A DNA stretch of 64,000 nucleotides from NCBI GenBank assembly GCA_025403435.1, contig CM046333.1, positions 36,539,521 through 36,603,520 on the forward strand, read 5' to 3'. The DNA is from Artocarpus heterophyllus. Its lineage: Eukaryota; Streptophyta; Magnoliopsida; Rosales; Moraceae. Positions 11,393 to 24,901 of the stretch are shown here, piece by piece; position 1 is the stretch's first letter; each line of letters starts with the position of its first letter. The notes under the pieces were generated by a model that was not told where the DNA came from, did not search any database, and saw only the letters and a program-made list of their open reading frames with translations. The position numbers and the translations under genes are program-made.

Positions 11393-13214
11393 CATGAATG
11401 CAACAGAAATTGAAAATTTTAAATCAAAGTTTTTTTCCCCAAATAACAAGTTAAACATGCTATGTATATAAATTAATAAAATATCTTACTTACCTCTTTA
11501 GCAGACCAGAAAACTATAGAAACTGCAACTAAAGAAGTCTGCGAGAAGAGCCTCAACCAACTAGTCTTCTTTACTATTCTCTTTCCACGATCATAATGTA
11601 GGTGGTCACACGTTGTTCAGTTTTTCCTCAAGTGACATTTTCTTCCAACTACTTGAAAAAACCAATAGCTATGGTTCGATATGTTAAACAATAGTTCTCT
11701 AAAAGTTTCAGAGTTTCTCTCATTAGAACACTCTCTTTAAACTTCTCAAGTGATCTAAGAAACAATTGAAAACTAGGTATAGTCGATCACGCCTTTGTAA
11801 TGCGGTCGACCGCGACGTCGTGGCCTAATAGCCAGACACATTTTCAAACTTCTTAGACTTATATGATTCACCCAATTCGAACCGATTGAATAAATCTTAT
11901 TTCACTTGACCTGTGTATTTTTATAGACCCTCAATTTTAATTCAAATAATCAATAAAAAAGTTATTTACAAAAACAGTCATATATAAACAATCCCATACA
12001 AATAAAATATATTCTAATAATTCAATATGTTCATCTTGAATTAATTCAACCAATAAATCAACATGAATTATTAAATCCAATCTATCGAATTTTAGCCTAA
12101 CTAATAAATAACATAAGTTACTAATCTATAGAAAGAAACACGTCGTATCGTTATAAAAGATATTATGAACTAGCAAAATGGACCTAATGGACATATATAG
12201 AATAAGCTTGTATAATTAAAAAATAACATATCCTCGATACGTGTATTTTATAATTATCAACTCTAAGACTATTCTATTAAAAGCTTTGAAATGCACTCTC
12301 GAACTATAAAAAATTATAAAACTCTAATAAGTTTATAGTTCATGACATATCATAATGTGTAATATCCCTATAAGGTATTCATAATTGACTTGAGGATAAA
12401 TCCATTTTACCATCCTGATTATTTTTATTTTATGTTATATTATCTCACCATTGGAATACTTATATTCATAAATAGTATACCATTCGGTTACATCTATATA
12501 TCTAAATGGTTGAACGCTTCTAGTTTTTCAATTATAAGATAATACCTATAAGAGAATATCATTAATTCTACAAAAAAGCTTCAAATTCTATATTTATGAA
12601 TTATTAGTCTATGTCAATTAAGAGTCATGCCTCCAATGTATCAGTATGTATACCATAATCAAAATTCAGGATGTTACTCTTTGGTACATCAAAAGACAAA
12701 AGTCAAGAATACGTGCCTATTGATTCATCTCGGGATTAAGATGCAATATATATGACTGTCTAAAGTAAATTGATTTAAACAAATGAAATTATTATTTAAA
12801 TCAATTCATCTTTAGTTCTGATTTAATATATCATCACCTATGAAAATATACCAATATTTCTTCTTGTGAAGTCCAACTCCGATGACCAAGACAAGTCATC
12901 CCCTGTTAGGGATATGGACAACATAATAATCTTAATATGAATAAAGCATTCAACTTTATTCCCTTGAATGCGTACCTCATCATTTAGACTATCACTTTTA
13001 AGATTCATGTCATCTACATAATATGTTCATCATATACATGATCTTAAAGGTTTAGACTAACAGTTTTAAACTTTTGTTTGCTTATCATATATTCAACATA
13101 AATGAATATAAAGAGGACAACATTTGGTATATGAAAATAAATAATAAACTATTTATGATTAAACATCTTTAAAAACTATTGTATCATTTAATCCTTAAGG
13201 CACTTAGTCTAACA
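11393..13214 (-). mobile_element. solo LTR related to the intact copia element
   Basis: This 1822-bp segment is a diverged relative of the 2034-bp LTRs at 24902 and 32560, in the same orientation and with the same order of blocks. Shared pieces include GAAGAGCCTCAACCAACT, CTTTGGTACATCAAAAGACA-type text, GGATTAAGATGCAAT and the closing TCTAACA. It begins TGTTAGAAAAC at 11393 and ends TCTAACA at 13214. No internal region, PBS or gag-pol flanks it, so it is a solo LTR. The flanking bases (GAGGG left, GGGAG right) do not form a perfect 5-bp duplication. Divergence from the intact LTR is high, so it is much older or from a sister subfamily. Confidence 0.85.
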
Positions 13215-16200
13215 GGGAGTCAGCCTAGTATGTACTTATTTTTTATGCTAGGTCTTACTGTTTTATTAATAGCGATGTTATAATCCTATAAAGTTGAATA
13301 GGATTGCACGACAGTAGCATGGTTTGTTGGCATGGCAGATGCGAGAGCAATTTGCTATAGAAGTTGGTTTTTTTTGATAAGTTGTTGGTTATTAACGCTA
13401 GATAAGCAGTGATGAGTGTTGCTAGTATGTAACTTCAAGTATTAAATAAGTTAAAGGATTTCAACTTTTATACCAATTCTTTTAATATCAACTAACATAA
13501 CATGTAATAAGCTGTTTTGGAACATAGTTAGTACTACAAATTGGAACCAAAACATTGTGGCATATGATGGCTCTATACTTTAGCAAACTTTTGTTTTAGA
13601 TTATAGCATGTGAGAGTTTTACACTATATAAGTCCCAACTAGGTTGCCAAATGAAAATTATCAATCATTTCAGAGATGCTTAAAAGTGGTATAGTTGTTT
13701 TTGAAAGGTAAAATAAAGACGTATAATTATGTTTTATTTTGATAGGGAAGTGAGATAGTGTATGCACCAAAAAAAAAGAAAAAGTTTAGCATGTGTTTAG
13801 AAAACTATTTCAAACCAATTAGTTTGAACTCAAAACAACGTAAAATTCTCTCTTGCTATAGTGTAAAATAAAAAAATAAGCTATATTGTAAAGCTCTCAT
13901 TGCTACAATATTTTGAACCAATTGATTCAAATCAAGATTCCCCAAACACCCTATAAGAGAGTGACAAAGAGAGTGGTCAATTAGTGGGAAAATATTCTTT
14001 TTTGAAATATTGTTTTAATGAATATTTTAGTTTTGTTTAATTAGAGAAATAAATCCTTTTTAAGTGGTCGATTAGTGATTGACTGATACAACAAGTGTTT
14101 AACTGATGCTTAGAAAACAAAATCAAGTGGATTAAATAGATGTTTGAGATTCTTCAACCCACTCAATTAAGTTTGGGTGAATTGATTTTAAATTTAACCC
14201 ATTAACCAACCCAAAATTAAAATCAATCCATATAATTAAATTTGAGATGGTTTAGATGTGCTGAGCAAGTTCATTGTTTTAAAAAAATCTAATTCAATCT
14301 AAAAAAAGGATATATGGAAAAAGCTAAAATTCAGATCAAATAAAGTTCTAATATTTTTCTCATCAGTCATCTGACTAATATAAAATAAAACATCCACAAA
14401 ACAAGTTGAAATAAAAGTTATATACCAATTACAAACAAACCGTAATAAAAATGTGATAAATAGAAATTGTGATTTGGATGGGTTTAGGTTAAATTGAGTT
14501 AGAAAAACTCAACCTGAACCCACACAATTAAAAGTCGGGTCGAGTGGGTTGACCCAGTTTGTTTTTCGAGTCTGACGGAACTCTAGCTGATGGTTTTATA
14601 TTGGGTGAGATAATCAAGTTATGTGAGTTATCATTTTTTTTTTTTTGTATGTTCCACCCTTCAATTAATCATTAATCAACACTAACTGCTTACATTTGAT
14701 TGAACATCCATCGACTATTTTCCTTTAAAGAAACATAACTGATATTTTTTCAAAAAGAAGTGTCCAGATGCAGCCACTTCACTTGTTTTATTATTATTAT
14801 TTTTTTTTTACAAAAATCAAGTGATAATAGTATATTTTGTAGTATTGGTGCATGATTTATTATGATTTAAGCTTTTATTTTGTTGCTGTCAACCAGCAAC
14901 TATCGAGTATCACGGGTTAATTATGACAAATTTTACAAACACTAGAAATCATTGTCAAAACCAATTTGAATTTAATGCAATTGATAACTTGTTTACTGGA
15001 ATCCAGATTTGGAATTCAAAAGTTTGTTGTACATTTGTTTTGGAGCCAAGGCTTCTCTAATACTTTGAAGTTTTTATGAAATTTTGGCTAGATATTAATA
15101 CTTCAAGGAGCAATTGATTTTAATCGATGAAACTCCTGAAGCAATTTTACTAAACAGTTTGAAATCAAAATTTTTCTTTACCGTACCCAAAAAAAAATCT
15201 TCAATGGAAAGAGTTAATTATTGTTTATGTCCAGGGAGATGATTATATGTGTTCACAATTCCCTCAATTTTCAAGGGAAAATGAAATAGAATATTATCAT
15301 TTTGGTATTCTATTGTTTAGAAAATATTAAAATGGTATCTTGTAATTTTTTAAAAGTATTATTTTTGTATATTGAGTTCGTATTTTTTGATATAAAACTT
15401 TCTTTTTATCCTTTTATTAATGAATTATAAATTAATTTTACAAAATTATTATAAAAAGTATAACAAAAGATTAAACAAAACTTCATGAAAAAGCATATAT
15501 ATGAACTTATTTATTTTTGACATCTTGTATTTTTTTTATAGTTTTTACAAAATAAATTAAGATTTGTTAATAAAAAGATAAAGCAGAAATTTTACATCAT
15601 ACAATACAAACTAAGAATATTAAAATAATATTTTAACTACTATGTATTATTTTAATATTTTTTAAACAATAAAATATAAATATGATATTTTTTTAAAATA
15701 AAACCCCAAAATAAAGCGGAAGTTATCTGGTTGAGGAGAAAAGAAGACGACAAAAATAGAAAGATTGGACACGCTTTGTAGGCATAACACGTAGCAAGAA
15801 TTTGGGAATCCGACGATGTTGTTCCAAAGGGAAAAAACAAAAAGTTACACGTCCTGTTTAGTGTTTCGTTCTTAAAATTTTTAAAAATCTTTGTATATAT
15901 TTTTTAAAATAAAAATTTTAAAATATTTTTAATATAATTTAAAAAAAAGTTATTTTTTAAAAAATATTTTTATTTATTTTAAAAATAATATAAAACAACC
16001 CCACAATAATTCAAAAATAAACAATAATCAACCCTATTGAGCCAACACAACGCTATCATGAAAAAAGTATACAACAACAAAAGAACAACGCGACTCATTT
16101 GAATCCTAATCGTAAAATATTTGATGTTAGTTTCGCATAAAACTCTACCAAAGTGGATGTTAAATTTTCATCAAATTTTATTAAACTGTGACAGCTTTTA

Positions 16201-18480
16201 ATTTAATTTTAGAACAACTTGTAATTGTGTTTGATGTGTAAAAGTCTAGAAAATTTTTAATATTTTATTAAAAAAATTGTCCTAATTTTATAAGAAGCTT
16301 TGAACTACTGTAGCTTGATAATTTCCATTTAAACTTTTAAAGTGTTTGGGAGGATAATATAAATTATATGTTTAGCTTTAAAAATTATAACATTTAAAAA
16401 TTTTACACAATAATTATTTTATTATAATATATAAAAAATATATATCATTTATAATAAAGTTTAAACTCCTCTTTAAAACAAAAGTCTCGACAACATGATC
16501 ACCGTGAGAAAGGAATGTATGACAGTTTGGTCAGCAAACAGCAAACATGCTTTTATAACTTCGACAGTCTTTGAAATTTGTTAAATTCAATTTCCAAAAG
16601 TTCGTACGGTTTCCAGAGTTTAAAAGGTGCCCCATCACGTAGAAAAATCCATCTAAAGTTTGAATAAATAGATGGGAGTACTACACATGAAAGAGTAAAC
16701 AAACGATTATAGGAATTGTGAAAGATGAATTGAACTTTGATAAGTTCAATCAAAGTGTTACAAGTTTTACAGGATTATTTTATTTTTTGCCCATGAGAAA
16801 ATAGGTTCATCCATTTTTTTGGCCATTGACACTCTAAATAATGCAAGTTTTGCCCTTATAGCTTACATATATGATGTTCACAGTCTTTTTGTCTTTCGAA
16901 CATTAAATTTTTGATGATTTGTGACACGTGGGATGCATGCGTTTTGCATGTAACAAGTTAAATCATAAAAAGCTCCTCCTTGCCTAGCTTTGGAAAAAAA
17001 AAAAAAAAACTCACTAAAATTTAAGTTTAGGTTTACCATGTCAGTTTCAATGTTACACACAAGCAATTTATCTAAATTTATTACTTGCATGTCCACGTAA
17101 TCGTAAGAAATTTAATATCTAAGAGAAGAAAAGACTATTGGTGTCACAAAATGAAACTTTAGGGGCTAAATTTGTGTTATTTGAAGTGTCATAGACTAAA
17201 ATAAGATGACCTTTAATTTTTAAGGGCCAAAAATGAAAATAAATTAGAAAAACACGTGTAATTAACCTTAAAGGCTATTTGTTTATACAGTTTTATAGCA
17301 TACTTTTATTTTTCGACAAACATCTTCATGTAGTACGGACACATTTACAAATTATGATGATAAACTTTATTATGAAAATGTATATGATCAATCATTAAAA
17401 ACAAAGGGTGTATGAATAACTTATTAAAATACTCAATCATTAAGGAAACGTTCGTTAAAAGATGAATTTTTAGACACCTCAAATGCATTAAATTGTTTTG
17501 TGAAGAGTCCAATTATGCAAGATGGAGAAATGAGGAGGGAGGGGCAACCATAGCTTTAAGGTTGCCTTTAGGAATGGCGTCGGCCTTTTGGCCCTAAAAT
17601 TTGGTTCTTAACCTCACCTAGCTGTGGGCTTCCCAGTGGTGATGATAGTGCGCGGCATGATGCTTATGACTAGGCTGATTAATGATGTGTTAAATTATAA
17701 AGGTCGGCGACTCAGAGGGTTGTTCTTGGCATTGTTAATGTTTAGATAGTGAGATATTTTAGAGTTTTGATTTCCGCAGTGGTGGGCTTCTTGTGGTGAT
17801 GGCAGTGACTTTAGCGGCAATGACAGGGGCATATGAGTTTCGTGTGTCACTGTTCATCGGTGTTGCCATGCATCTATTAGAGTTTGTTGTTTTTATTGAT
17901 GATATTTTCACCGGTCATTTTATAACCAAAGGCTACATGGTGCTTAGGATTTTTCTTTGTATTTTTTTTTTGCTTTAACAAGGGTTGTCACCTTGATTTA
18001 TTGGCATATTTTTTATTTTTTAAGTATCGATTGCGTGTGTGCGGTCGTTTTTTTTTCCTTAACTCATTGAAGCATTAGGTTGTGTATCCGTATGCTAGAT
18101 TTGTTCTTTTTGATGTTTTGTGTGGTCTAATACTATGAGATTCTTGATTTCAATTTATTAGCTTTTTCCATTGATTATAGAAGAATTATTAAATAGTCAC
18201 ATGCATGCTTAAAATTTTACGAATTTTGGTTTGAGTGTGTGGTTTTGAATTTTGATACACACTTTTCTTATTGAATAAACCAGTTGTTTATCAAGATTGT
18301 GCCTTCTTGTTAATAGAAAGATAACAACATAAATAAAATTAGGAGAAAATCAACACTAGAATATTTCTTGAAATAAAGGATTAAGAAAATTTAACAATGC
18401 CATAGCTAGCTTATTAATCTCACTATCTCATGTTGATTTTGGGAAGTTATGATCTCATATCACTAATCACTAATTACTAA
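13215..18480. other. intergenic DNA, no gene seen
   Basis: MITE-like units lie near 13505-13650 and 13785-13960. An inverted-repeat element is at 14155-14551. The rest (14560-18480) is AT-rich with no exon-like sequence that I can support. The somewhat GC-richer stretch at 17520-17940 contains a 61-codon frame with hydrophobic residues but no family I recognise. Confidence 0.5.
14155..14551. mobile_element. ~397-bp inverted-repeat element (MITE-like)
   Basis: The left end CAACCCACTCAA and the right end, read in reverse, CAACCCACTCGA are inverted copies. Related AACCCA / TGGGTT blocks continue inward on both sides. There is no coding capacity. Pairing is patchy, so this is an old element or a weak call. 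Confidence 0.4.
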
Positions 18481-18722
18481 TCAGTGATGTCCTTCTCTCT
18501 CTACTGGTGGAAATCTCGAATCCCTTTTTTCCCTTTTCATTTCCCTCCACAGATCTCCAAATTCCCTCTTTTTGGTTTTTGTTTTTACCCCATTTTTCAT
18601 TTTATTATTATTATTATTTTTTCTATCTAATCCATCTAAATATCCATTCCTATTATTTTGTTTTTGTTTTTCTTCGTTCCTCAGTTTCTCTCGAGAGCAC
18701 ACTGATCGGTTTTTTGCAGCCG

Positions 18723-18803
18723 ATGGTTCTAGGACCTTCCATGAATATTATTCGACCGACCTTTTCTCTCTTTATGGACCAGCAAAGGCCCTACCATGCC
18801 TGA
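18723..18803 (+). other. overlapping upstream ORF before the MLK kinase start
   Basis: A 26-codon ATG-initiated frame starts at 18723. It ends with a TGA at 18801-18803, three bases past the kinase ATG (18796-18798) and in a different frame. If 18723 lies in the mRNA leader, ribosomes that start there would run through the kinase start. That would lower kinase translation. The leader upstream (18480-18722) is pyrimidine-rich, as many plant 5' UTRs are. The transcription start is not visible from sequence. Confidence 0.6.
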
Positions 18804-21800
18804 GCTGCGCAGCAGACCACGCAGAGATCGAGCATCCAATCGTAACCCTAACCCCAACATCAACAACCACAACAACAACCCAATCGGAAATCCGATTAAC
18901 GAACAGCGTCAGGAGCGAGAGCAGGAACCGCCTCGGAAAGTGACCTACGCGCGGCCTCGCCGGGGAAGAGGGAGAGGAAGAGGAAGAAGGCCCACAGCGC
19001 AGGGGAGAAACAACGCGATCGGCGCTGCGATTCGCGAATCGAGGTCGTTGAAGCGGGAAGAAGAGGAGGAGGAGGACAGGGTTTTGAGGGAAGGAGTCGG
19101 TGAGAGAGGCATGGACGAGTACGATAGCGGTGGTCGGAGCGGCGATAAGGGCGCAGCCGCCGAGGATGAGGGCAGCACAGCTCCTCTTCCTGAGAAGGTA
19201 GTTTTTTATCTTAGAAAATAACGAAAAGGAGAAAGGAAATGGCGAGATAGTAAATTTGGTTTCTTTTTTTTTTTTTTTTTTTAAATTTTGCTTTGATTGA
19301 TTTTCTCGGGTAAAAATTTTCTGATTTTGTTTTTTTACTTGTTTTTCTTTGCAAGAAATTTGAAAGTTTTCGTTTTTTTTTTTTTTCAAAAAATGAATCA
19401 ACGTTTTACTCATTTCTGTTTTGTGGTTCAAAATTGTGTCATTTCCTTTTGAGATCTGATCACGAAGGTCATTGGAAAGTCTGTCACTTGTAAACGGACG
19501 CTGAACTGTGTTAAGAAGGGAGTATTGCGACAGAACGCAGCTTATGGCAATAGTGTTAATACAAAAATATTGGAAAAAGGTTTCTGGTGAAATGATTTTA
19601 TATTGGGAGGTTCATTGATTTTTTAATTTCCCAACAACAGGTCCAAGTTGGTGGTTCCCCATTGTACAGAATAGACAAGAAATTGGGAAAAGGAGGCTTT
19701 GGACAGGTTTATGTTGGTAGACGTGTTAGTCCTACAAATTTGAATGAAAGAACTGGTCCTGGAGCTGTAGAGGTTTGACATTTTTCTATTTTTGTTTAAT
19801 CGCCAAATTTTGTATCCAGTGATGGTTGTCATTGTGTTTACATCTCATTCGTGCGGTCTTCATTCTTTCAGGTAGCCTTAAAGTTTGAGCATAGAACTAG
19901 TAAAGGATGTAACTATGGACCGCCATATGAATGGCAAGTTTACAAGTGAGGCCCCCATCTTCTTGCTATGCTTTCGTGTCTTTGTATATTGCATGTTGTA
20001 TAAGTATGGTTTTAAGTTTTAACTTTCACTTGCGTTGTTCCTTGTCAGTGCACTTGGGGGTAGTCATGGAGTGCCACGAGTTCATTACAAGGGGCGCCAG
20101 GGTGACTACTATGTCATGGTATGTGTTTCTTGTTACATTAGCTTACACATTATGAAATTCTGTTCTTCTATTTTTGCTAGTCTGAGAATGTGTAAAGTAA
20201 TCCTGTCTCTTACAGGTCATGGATATGCTTGGGCCTAGTTTGTGGGATGTCTGGAATAACAATTCACATACGTAAGTTTTTTTATATGTATAGGAAAGAA
20301 AGGAAAAACTCCTGGTTTTTTCATGGACTAGTTAGTTATGCCTATTGTTAATGACATCTACTTTTCTTAACCACAGGATGTCGATAGAAATGGTAGCATG
20401 CATTGCTATTGAGGCGATCTCCATATTGGAAAAGATGCACTCTAGAGGGTGATAATTTTGACTCTATCTTGCTGATTTTTGGTTTACCCTTTTTCTTGTT
20501 GTTGAGCTTGGTTAGCTAGTTTCTATGCTGCTAGGACGTCTCGACTGAGGATGTTGAAGTATTGAAATTCAACTTTCTATCATACAGGGCTTCTATATAG
20601 GGCATTGTGTTACTATTCTATTTGCTTCTACTGTGCTACACTACAGAAGCATTATACTTGTGATATACGTGGTCTTATTGCTTTTGTGGCTTGTGTCCAT
20701 GCCAGATATGTACATGGGGATGTGAAACCTGAGAATTTTTTGCTTGGCCCCCCTGGAACTCCAGAAGAAAAAAAGCTGTTTCTTGTTGACCTTGGATTAG
20801 GTAAGTTGTAGAATCTCTGTACATTTCAGTTATTACATTTAAGTTTTATTTTGTATGGAAAAGTGACTATGTTTATCTCTTTTGAGCTTTTAGCTACTCG
20901 GTGGCGAGATAGCTCAACAGGCAATCATGTTGACTACGATCAACGGCCTGATGTTTTCAGGTGAATAATGAATAGAGATAGTGAACTTATTTGACCAAAA
21001 GTTTGCTTTACTCCCTTGATGATTAGACAAAGGTATCTGATAATTTCTATTTTGCAGGGGAACGGTGCGGTATGCTAGTGTGCATGCCCATCTTGGTAGA
21101 ACTGGTAGTAGGAGAGATGATTTGGAATCTCTTGCTTACACACTCGTATTTCTTCTCCGTGGCCGCTTGCCTTGGCAAGGATATCAGGTGCAAAATTTTT
21201 CAAGTTTGAGTTTGGGGATGCTTACACTTAATTTTTGGATTCGACTCTAATGCATATTTTTATTAGGGAGAGAATAAAGGATTCCTCGTCTGTAAGAAGA
21301 AGATGGCTACTTCTCCGGAAGCTCTATGTTGCTTTTGTCCTCAGCCTTTCCGACAGTTTGTTGAATATGTCGTGAATTTGAAGTTTGATGAAGAACCTAA
21401 CTACGCTAAATATATCTCCCTTTTCGATGGGATTGTTGGTCCAAATCCTGATATTAGGCCGATAAACACTGAAGGTGCTCAGAAGGTACTTTTGATGTTC
21501 TTGCAAGTAGGATAAGCTAGAAGTTTCTGACACAAAAACTCAACAAGATAAAAAGAAAAAAAGAACCAAATTTGGCAATTTGGGGTTCCAGGCCTCCCAA
21601 GTTACATGTATCGTTTGAAGATGGTAATCACATTTTCGTTATTCATTCTTTCTGTTTAAATAGAAAGTACAGTTTTGAGATGAACATTGACAAATAACGC
21701 CCTAAAAGAGGATAGATCAGTGATGTCTGATAAGAATAAAATCTAAGAAAAGATATTAAATCTTTAAAGTACCGAACAAATAAATAACACAGAACCACCC

Positions 21801-23636
21801 ACAAGCACAACTGTATCAGTTTGAATAAATCTTGGTCTCCGATGCATCTAATGTCATATTTTCTGTTGCGAAGCTCATATGTCAGGTTGGACATAAGAGG
21901 GGACGATTGACCATGGAGGAAGAAGATGACGAACAGCCAAAGAAGAAGATTCGAATGGGAATGCCTGCAACACAATGGATTAGTGTCTATAATGCTCGTC
22001 GGCCTATGAAGCAAAGGTATGTAATCTTACATGACAATTTTCAAGTTGAGGCTTTGTTTCGAAAGCTTAGTAAGTTAATTTTTCTATCTCTTCTTGTAGA
22101 TATCATTACAATGTTGCCGATTCGAGGCTCTCACAACACATTGAGAAGGGAAATGACGATGGGCTATTTATCAGCAGCGTTTCTTCTTGTTCCAATCTTT
22201 GGGCTCTTATCATGGATGCTGGCACTGGTTTCACAGCTCAAGTTTATGAGCTCTCTCCATATTTTCTTCATAAGGTTTCTTGTCTTCCCCCCTTCCCCTC
22301 TTCCATTTGAGTCAACGATAGGATACATGTCTATCATGTATCTGGAATTATTAGTTATCAGCTATTTATCATGTAGCGCATGGATATCCGCTCAGCACTT
22401 CATTTTGTTGCATAATTCACAATTTGTTTTTGGGTGTGTCTTTTGCGTATTATGTTGCATAATACTAATTATTATGACCAATGGTTATTGGGGATCAATT
22501 GTTGTAAATTCTTGGAATTATTAGTTTCCGCTCAGCACTTCACTTTGTTGCATAATTCACATTTTTTTTGGTGTGTCTGGTGCTTGCTATGTTGCATAAT
22601 ACTACTCATTATGACCAATGATTATTGGAGATCAATCGTTGTAAATTAATGGAATTATTAGTTATCAGCTATTTTTTTTTTTTTTTGTTGTGCACTGGTA
22701 TCCGCTCAGCACTTCACTTTGTTGCATAATTCACCCTTTTTTTTGGTGTGTCTGGTGCTTGCTATGTTGCATAATACTACTCATTATGACCAATGGTTAT
22801 TGGAGATCAATTGTTGTATATTAACGTCTTTTCTTTCTCTCTCTCTTCTTTTTTTTTTTTTTTTTTTAAAAATAAATAGGAGTGGATCATGGAACAGTGG
22901 GAGAAGAATTTTTATATCAGTGCAATAGCAGGAGCAAATAATGGGAGTTCATTAGTTGTAATGTCCAAAGGTTAGGCTTGGTCACAAAAACATGAATATT
23001 TATAAAGTTTGCATCGAACTGACTAGATTGTGTTGCTTCTATAGGGACCCAATATTTACAGCAGTCCTATAAAGTGAGTGATTCATTTCCGTTCAAGTGG
23101 ATTAATAAGAAATGGAGGGAGGGGTTTTATGTTACTGCCATGGCCACTGCGGGAAGTAGATGGGCAATTGTTATGTCTCGAGGCGCAGGCTTTAACGACC
23201 AGGTCTTGCTAAGATTTGGAAATTACTAATCTAGTTGGTCAAAATTACATTTGGTCCTGACAAAATATTTTAATTGTCCAGGTTGTGGAACTAGATTTTC
23301 TGTATCCCAGTGAGGGTATTCACAGAAGGTGGGATGGTGGCTACCGCATCACTGCAACTGCAGCAACTTGGGATCAGGCTGCTTTTGTTCTCAGCGTGCC
23401 AAGGAGAAAACCAGCAGATGAAACTCAAGAGACACTCCGTACTTCTGCTTTTCCTAGTACACATGTCAAGGTGCATTATTTGTTTACTCATTTTTTCGTG
23501 CTTCCTTTTGTCCTGTTCACATTTTCTTTTTCTTTTTCTTTTGGGAACTTAAAGTTTCTGCATGCTGGTGTTGCAGGAGAAATGGGCAAAAAATCTTTAT
23601 ATTGCATCTATTTGCTATGGCCGAACGGTCTCGTGA
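18796..23636 (+). CDS. MLK: MUT9-like / EL1-like casein-kinase-I-type protein kinase
   Basis: Sixteen exons: 18796-19197, 19641-19772, 19872-19945, 20049-20118, 20216-20271, 20377-20448, 20706-20800, 20894-20960, 21058-21187, 21267-21485, 21886-22016, 22100-22274, 22880-22970, 23045-23202, 23282-23470, 23577-23636. All introns are GT-AG and phases agree, giving 706 aa. A basic, RG-rich N-terminus starts MPELRS. The glycine loop GKGGFGQVY is near residue 151. The catalytic loop HGDVKPENF is near 272, with HGD for HRD. DLG replaces DFG near 297. A PKKKIRM nuclear-signal-like stretch is near 457. A conserved C-terminal domain ends ICYGRTVS. The plant family (MLK1-4/PPK/AEL) is nuclear; members phosphorylate histone H3 Thr3, cryptochrome 2 and ABA receptors (family knowledge). 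Length and order match the family, and the gene looks intact. A copia element lies 1.27 kb past the stop. Confidence 0.93.
22343..22822 (+). repeat. three-copy tandem repeat inside kinase intron 12
   Basis: Units start at TGGAATTATTAG at 22343, 22513 and 22650 and are about 170, 137 and 173 bp long. Each contains CCGCTCAGCACTTCA, TTTGTTGCATAATTCAC and ATTATGACCAATG. The three units fill most of the 605-bp intron between exons 12 and 13 and share high identity. They push small open frames into the intron, which are not coding. Confidence 0.85.
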
Positions 23637-24896
23637 GCTGCCAAAGTTTTTCCTGCGAATCTGCTGACTTGATTTTAACCACTCACCTTTATGGCACACG
23701 AACCTACTTTTAGTTTTCATTTACTGCTTGGGAAGCAAAGGTTCTCTTGTGGCAAATTAATTGGTCATAGCATATGGGAGTTGATGTATGCTAAACTCTT
23801 CTTTATTGCTACCATCACATAGCATATCTTAAAAGCACCTGTGCACTGTCTTTCAATTTTCTGGAAAATCTGAGCCGACTGTCAACCCACTGGATGGGTT
23901 CATTTCACTAATGCTGAAATGTTGTATATTATTTTAACAATAGTTTCTCGGTTGAACTTTGAAGGCATGTGCTCAGGTCATATTTTCATTATTGATGGTG
24001 TTCTGGGAACATTCAACAATGATTTAAAGTGTATCCTGGACATTCTCAGCCATTCAGCCCGTATTTAGGTTCTTTTTTTTTTACCCCCTCCTTTGCACCC
24101 TGTTGTATGGACTTTGAAGATACTTATTGGATGTCTAAGATTGACCTAAGAACAGACAGCAGTTGTATACTTCGAAGTAGTGGTCTGTAATGGTTTATAA
24201 TTTTTTATTTTAAAGATACAATTTTATTTATGAATTTTGTCTCCATACACCAGTATTGGTGGTGATGGTGCATAATTTAGATGCAATATATACTGCACTT
24301 AGCATTACACTTCATTGAACCTTTCCTTTGCCATCTTTTCTTGGTTTGTAAAATCCTCATAGACATGTATATCTGCAGTGTTAGTTTCAAATGATTATTT
24401 CTCCCAAAAGGTAACTCACCTGAATGGTTTTTATGAGTTTTTGTTCACTTGCTGTGTATTCATATCATCATGCTGAAAGTCTTTCATTTTTACAAGATCC
24501 CGATATTTTTGCCGACCAACGATGTTTAAGCAGAAATGTATGATATGAGTAGGTATGTTTGGAAGAGACTTCAAGAATGCAGTTGAATGTTTAGTATGAT
24601 TATTGCCAAAGTGCATTTTGCATTAGACTGAAGGAGAAAGCAGGCGGTAAAAAATGATGCTAAGGTGTTTCTTGGCAGCTGGTTCGTTAAATGTATTTGT
24701 GTCCTTTTTCAAAACCGACTTTTTTGGTTGCAGTTAGCCCTTGTAATTTGATCAGTTACATCTGATTAGAGGTGTAAATGACTACTAGTCTGTTGATGTC
24801 AGAAAGAAAGGAAGAAAAAAAGACTTTATTTTGTGTACCGGTACTGAATTTTTTGGCACATGGTGAATGTTGATTTTTGTCAAGGTCTTGGTGGCA
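23637..24896 (+). other. 3' flank of the kinase gene up to the copia insertion
   Basis: This includes the 3' UTR, but no strong AATAAA is obvious soon after the stop, so the poly(A) site is not placed. No other gene is seen. The pre-insertion site can be read across the element: the flank ...GTGGCAGAAAC continues as GGGTTGTAAGC after 34598. Confidence 0.5.
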
Positions 24897-24901
24897 GAAA
24901 C
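24897..24901. repeat. target-site duplication, left copy
   Basis: GAAAC directly precedes the TG of the left LTR and is repeated exactly at 34594-34598 after the CA of the right LTR. Five bases is the usual size for copia integrases. Confidence 0.95.

Noticed and set aside
18507..18943. Plus-strand frames of 98 and 123 codons upstream of and over the kinase exon 1
   Set aside because: They do not start with ATG and overlap the kinase in another frame; only the ATG uORF at 18723 was kept.
18772..19431. Minus-strand 219-codon frame
   Set aside because: It is antisense to kinase exon 1 and intron 1 and is built of low-complexity Ser, Arg and Lys runs.
22434..22928. Cys-rich 70-codon frames in the kinase intron
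   Set aside because: They come from the three-unit intron repeat; the same frame recurs because the DNA recurs.
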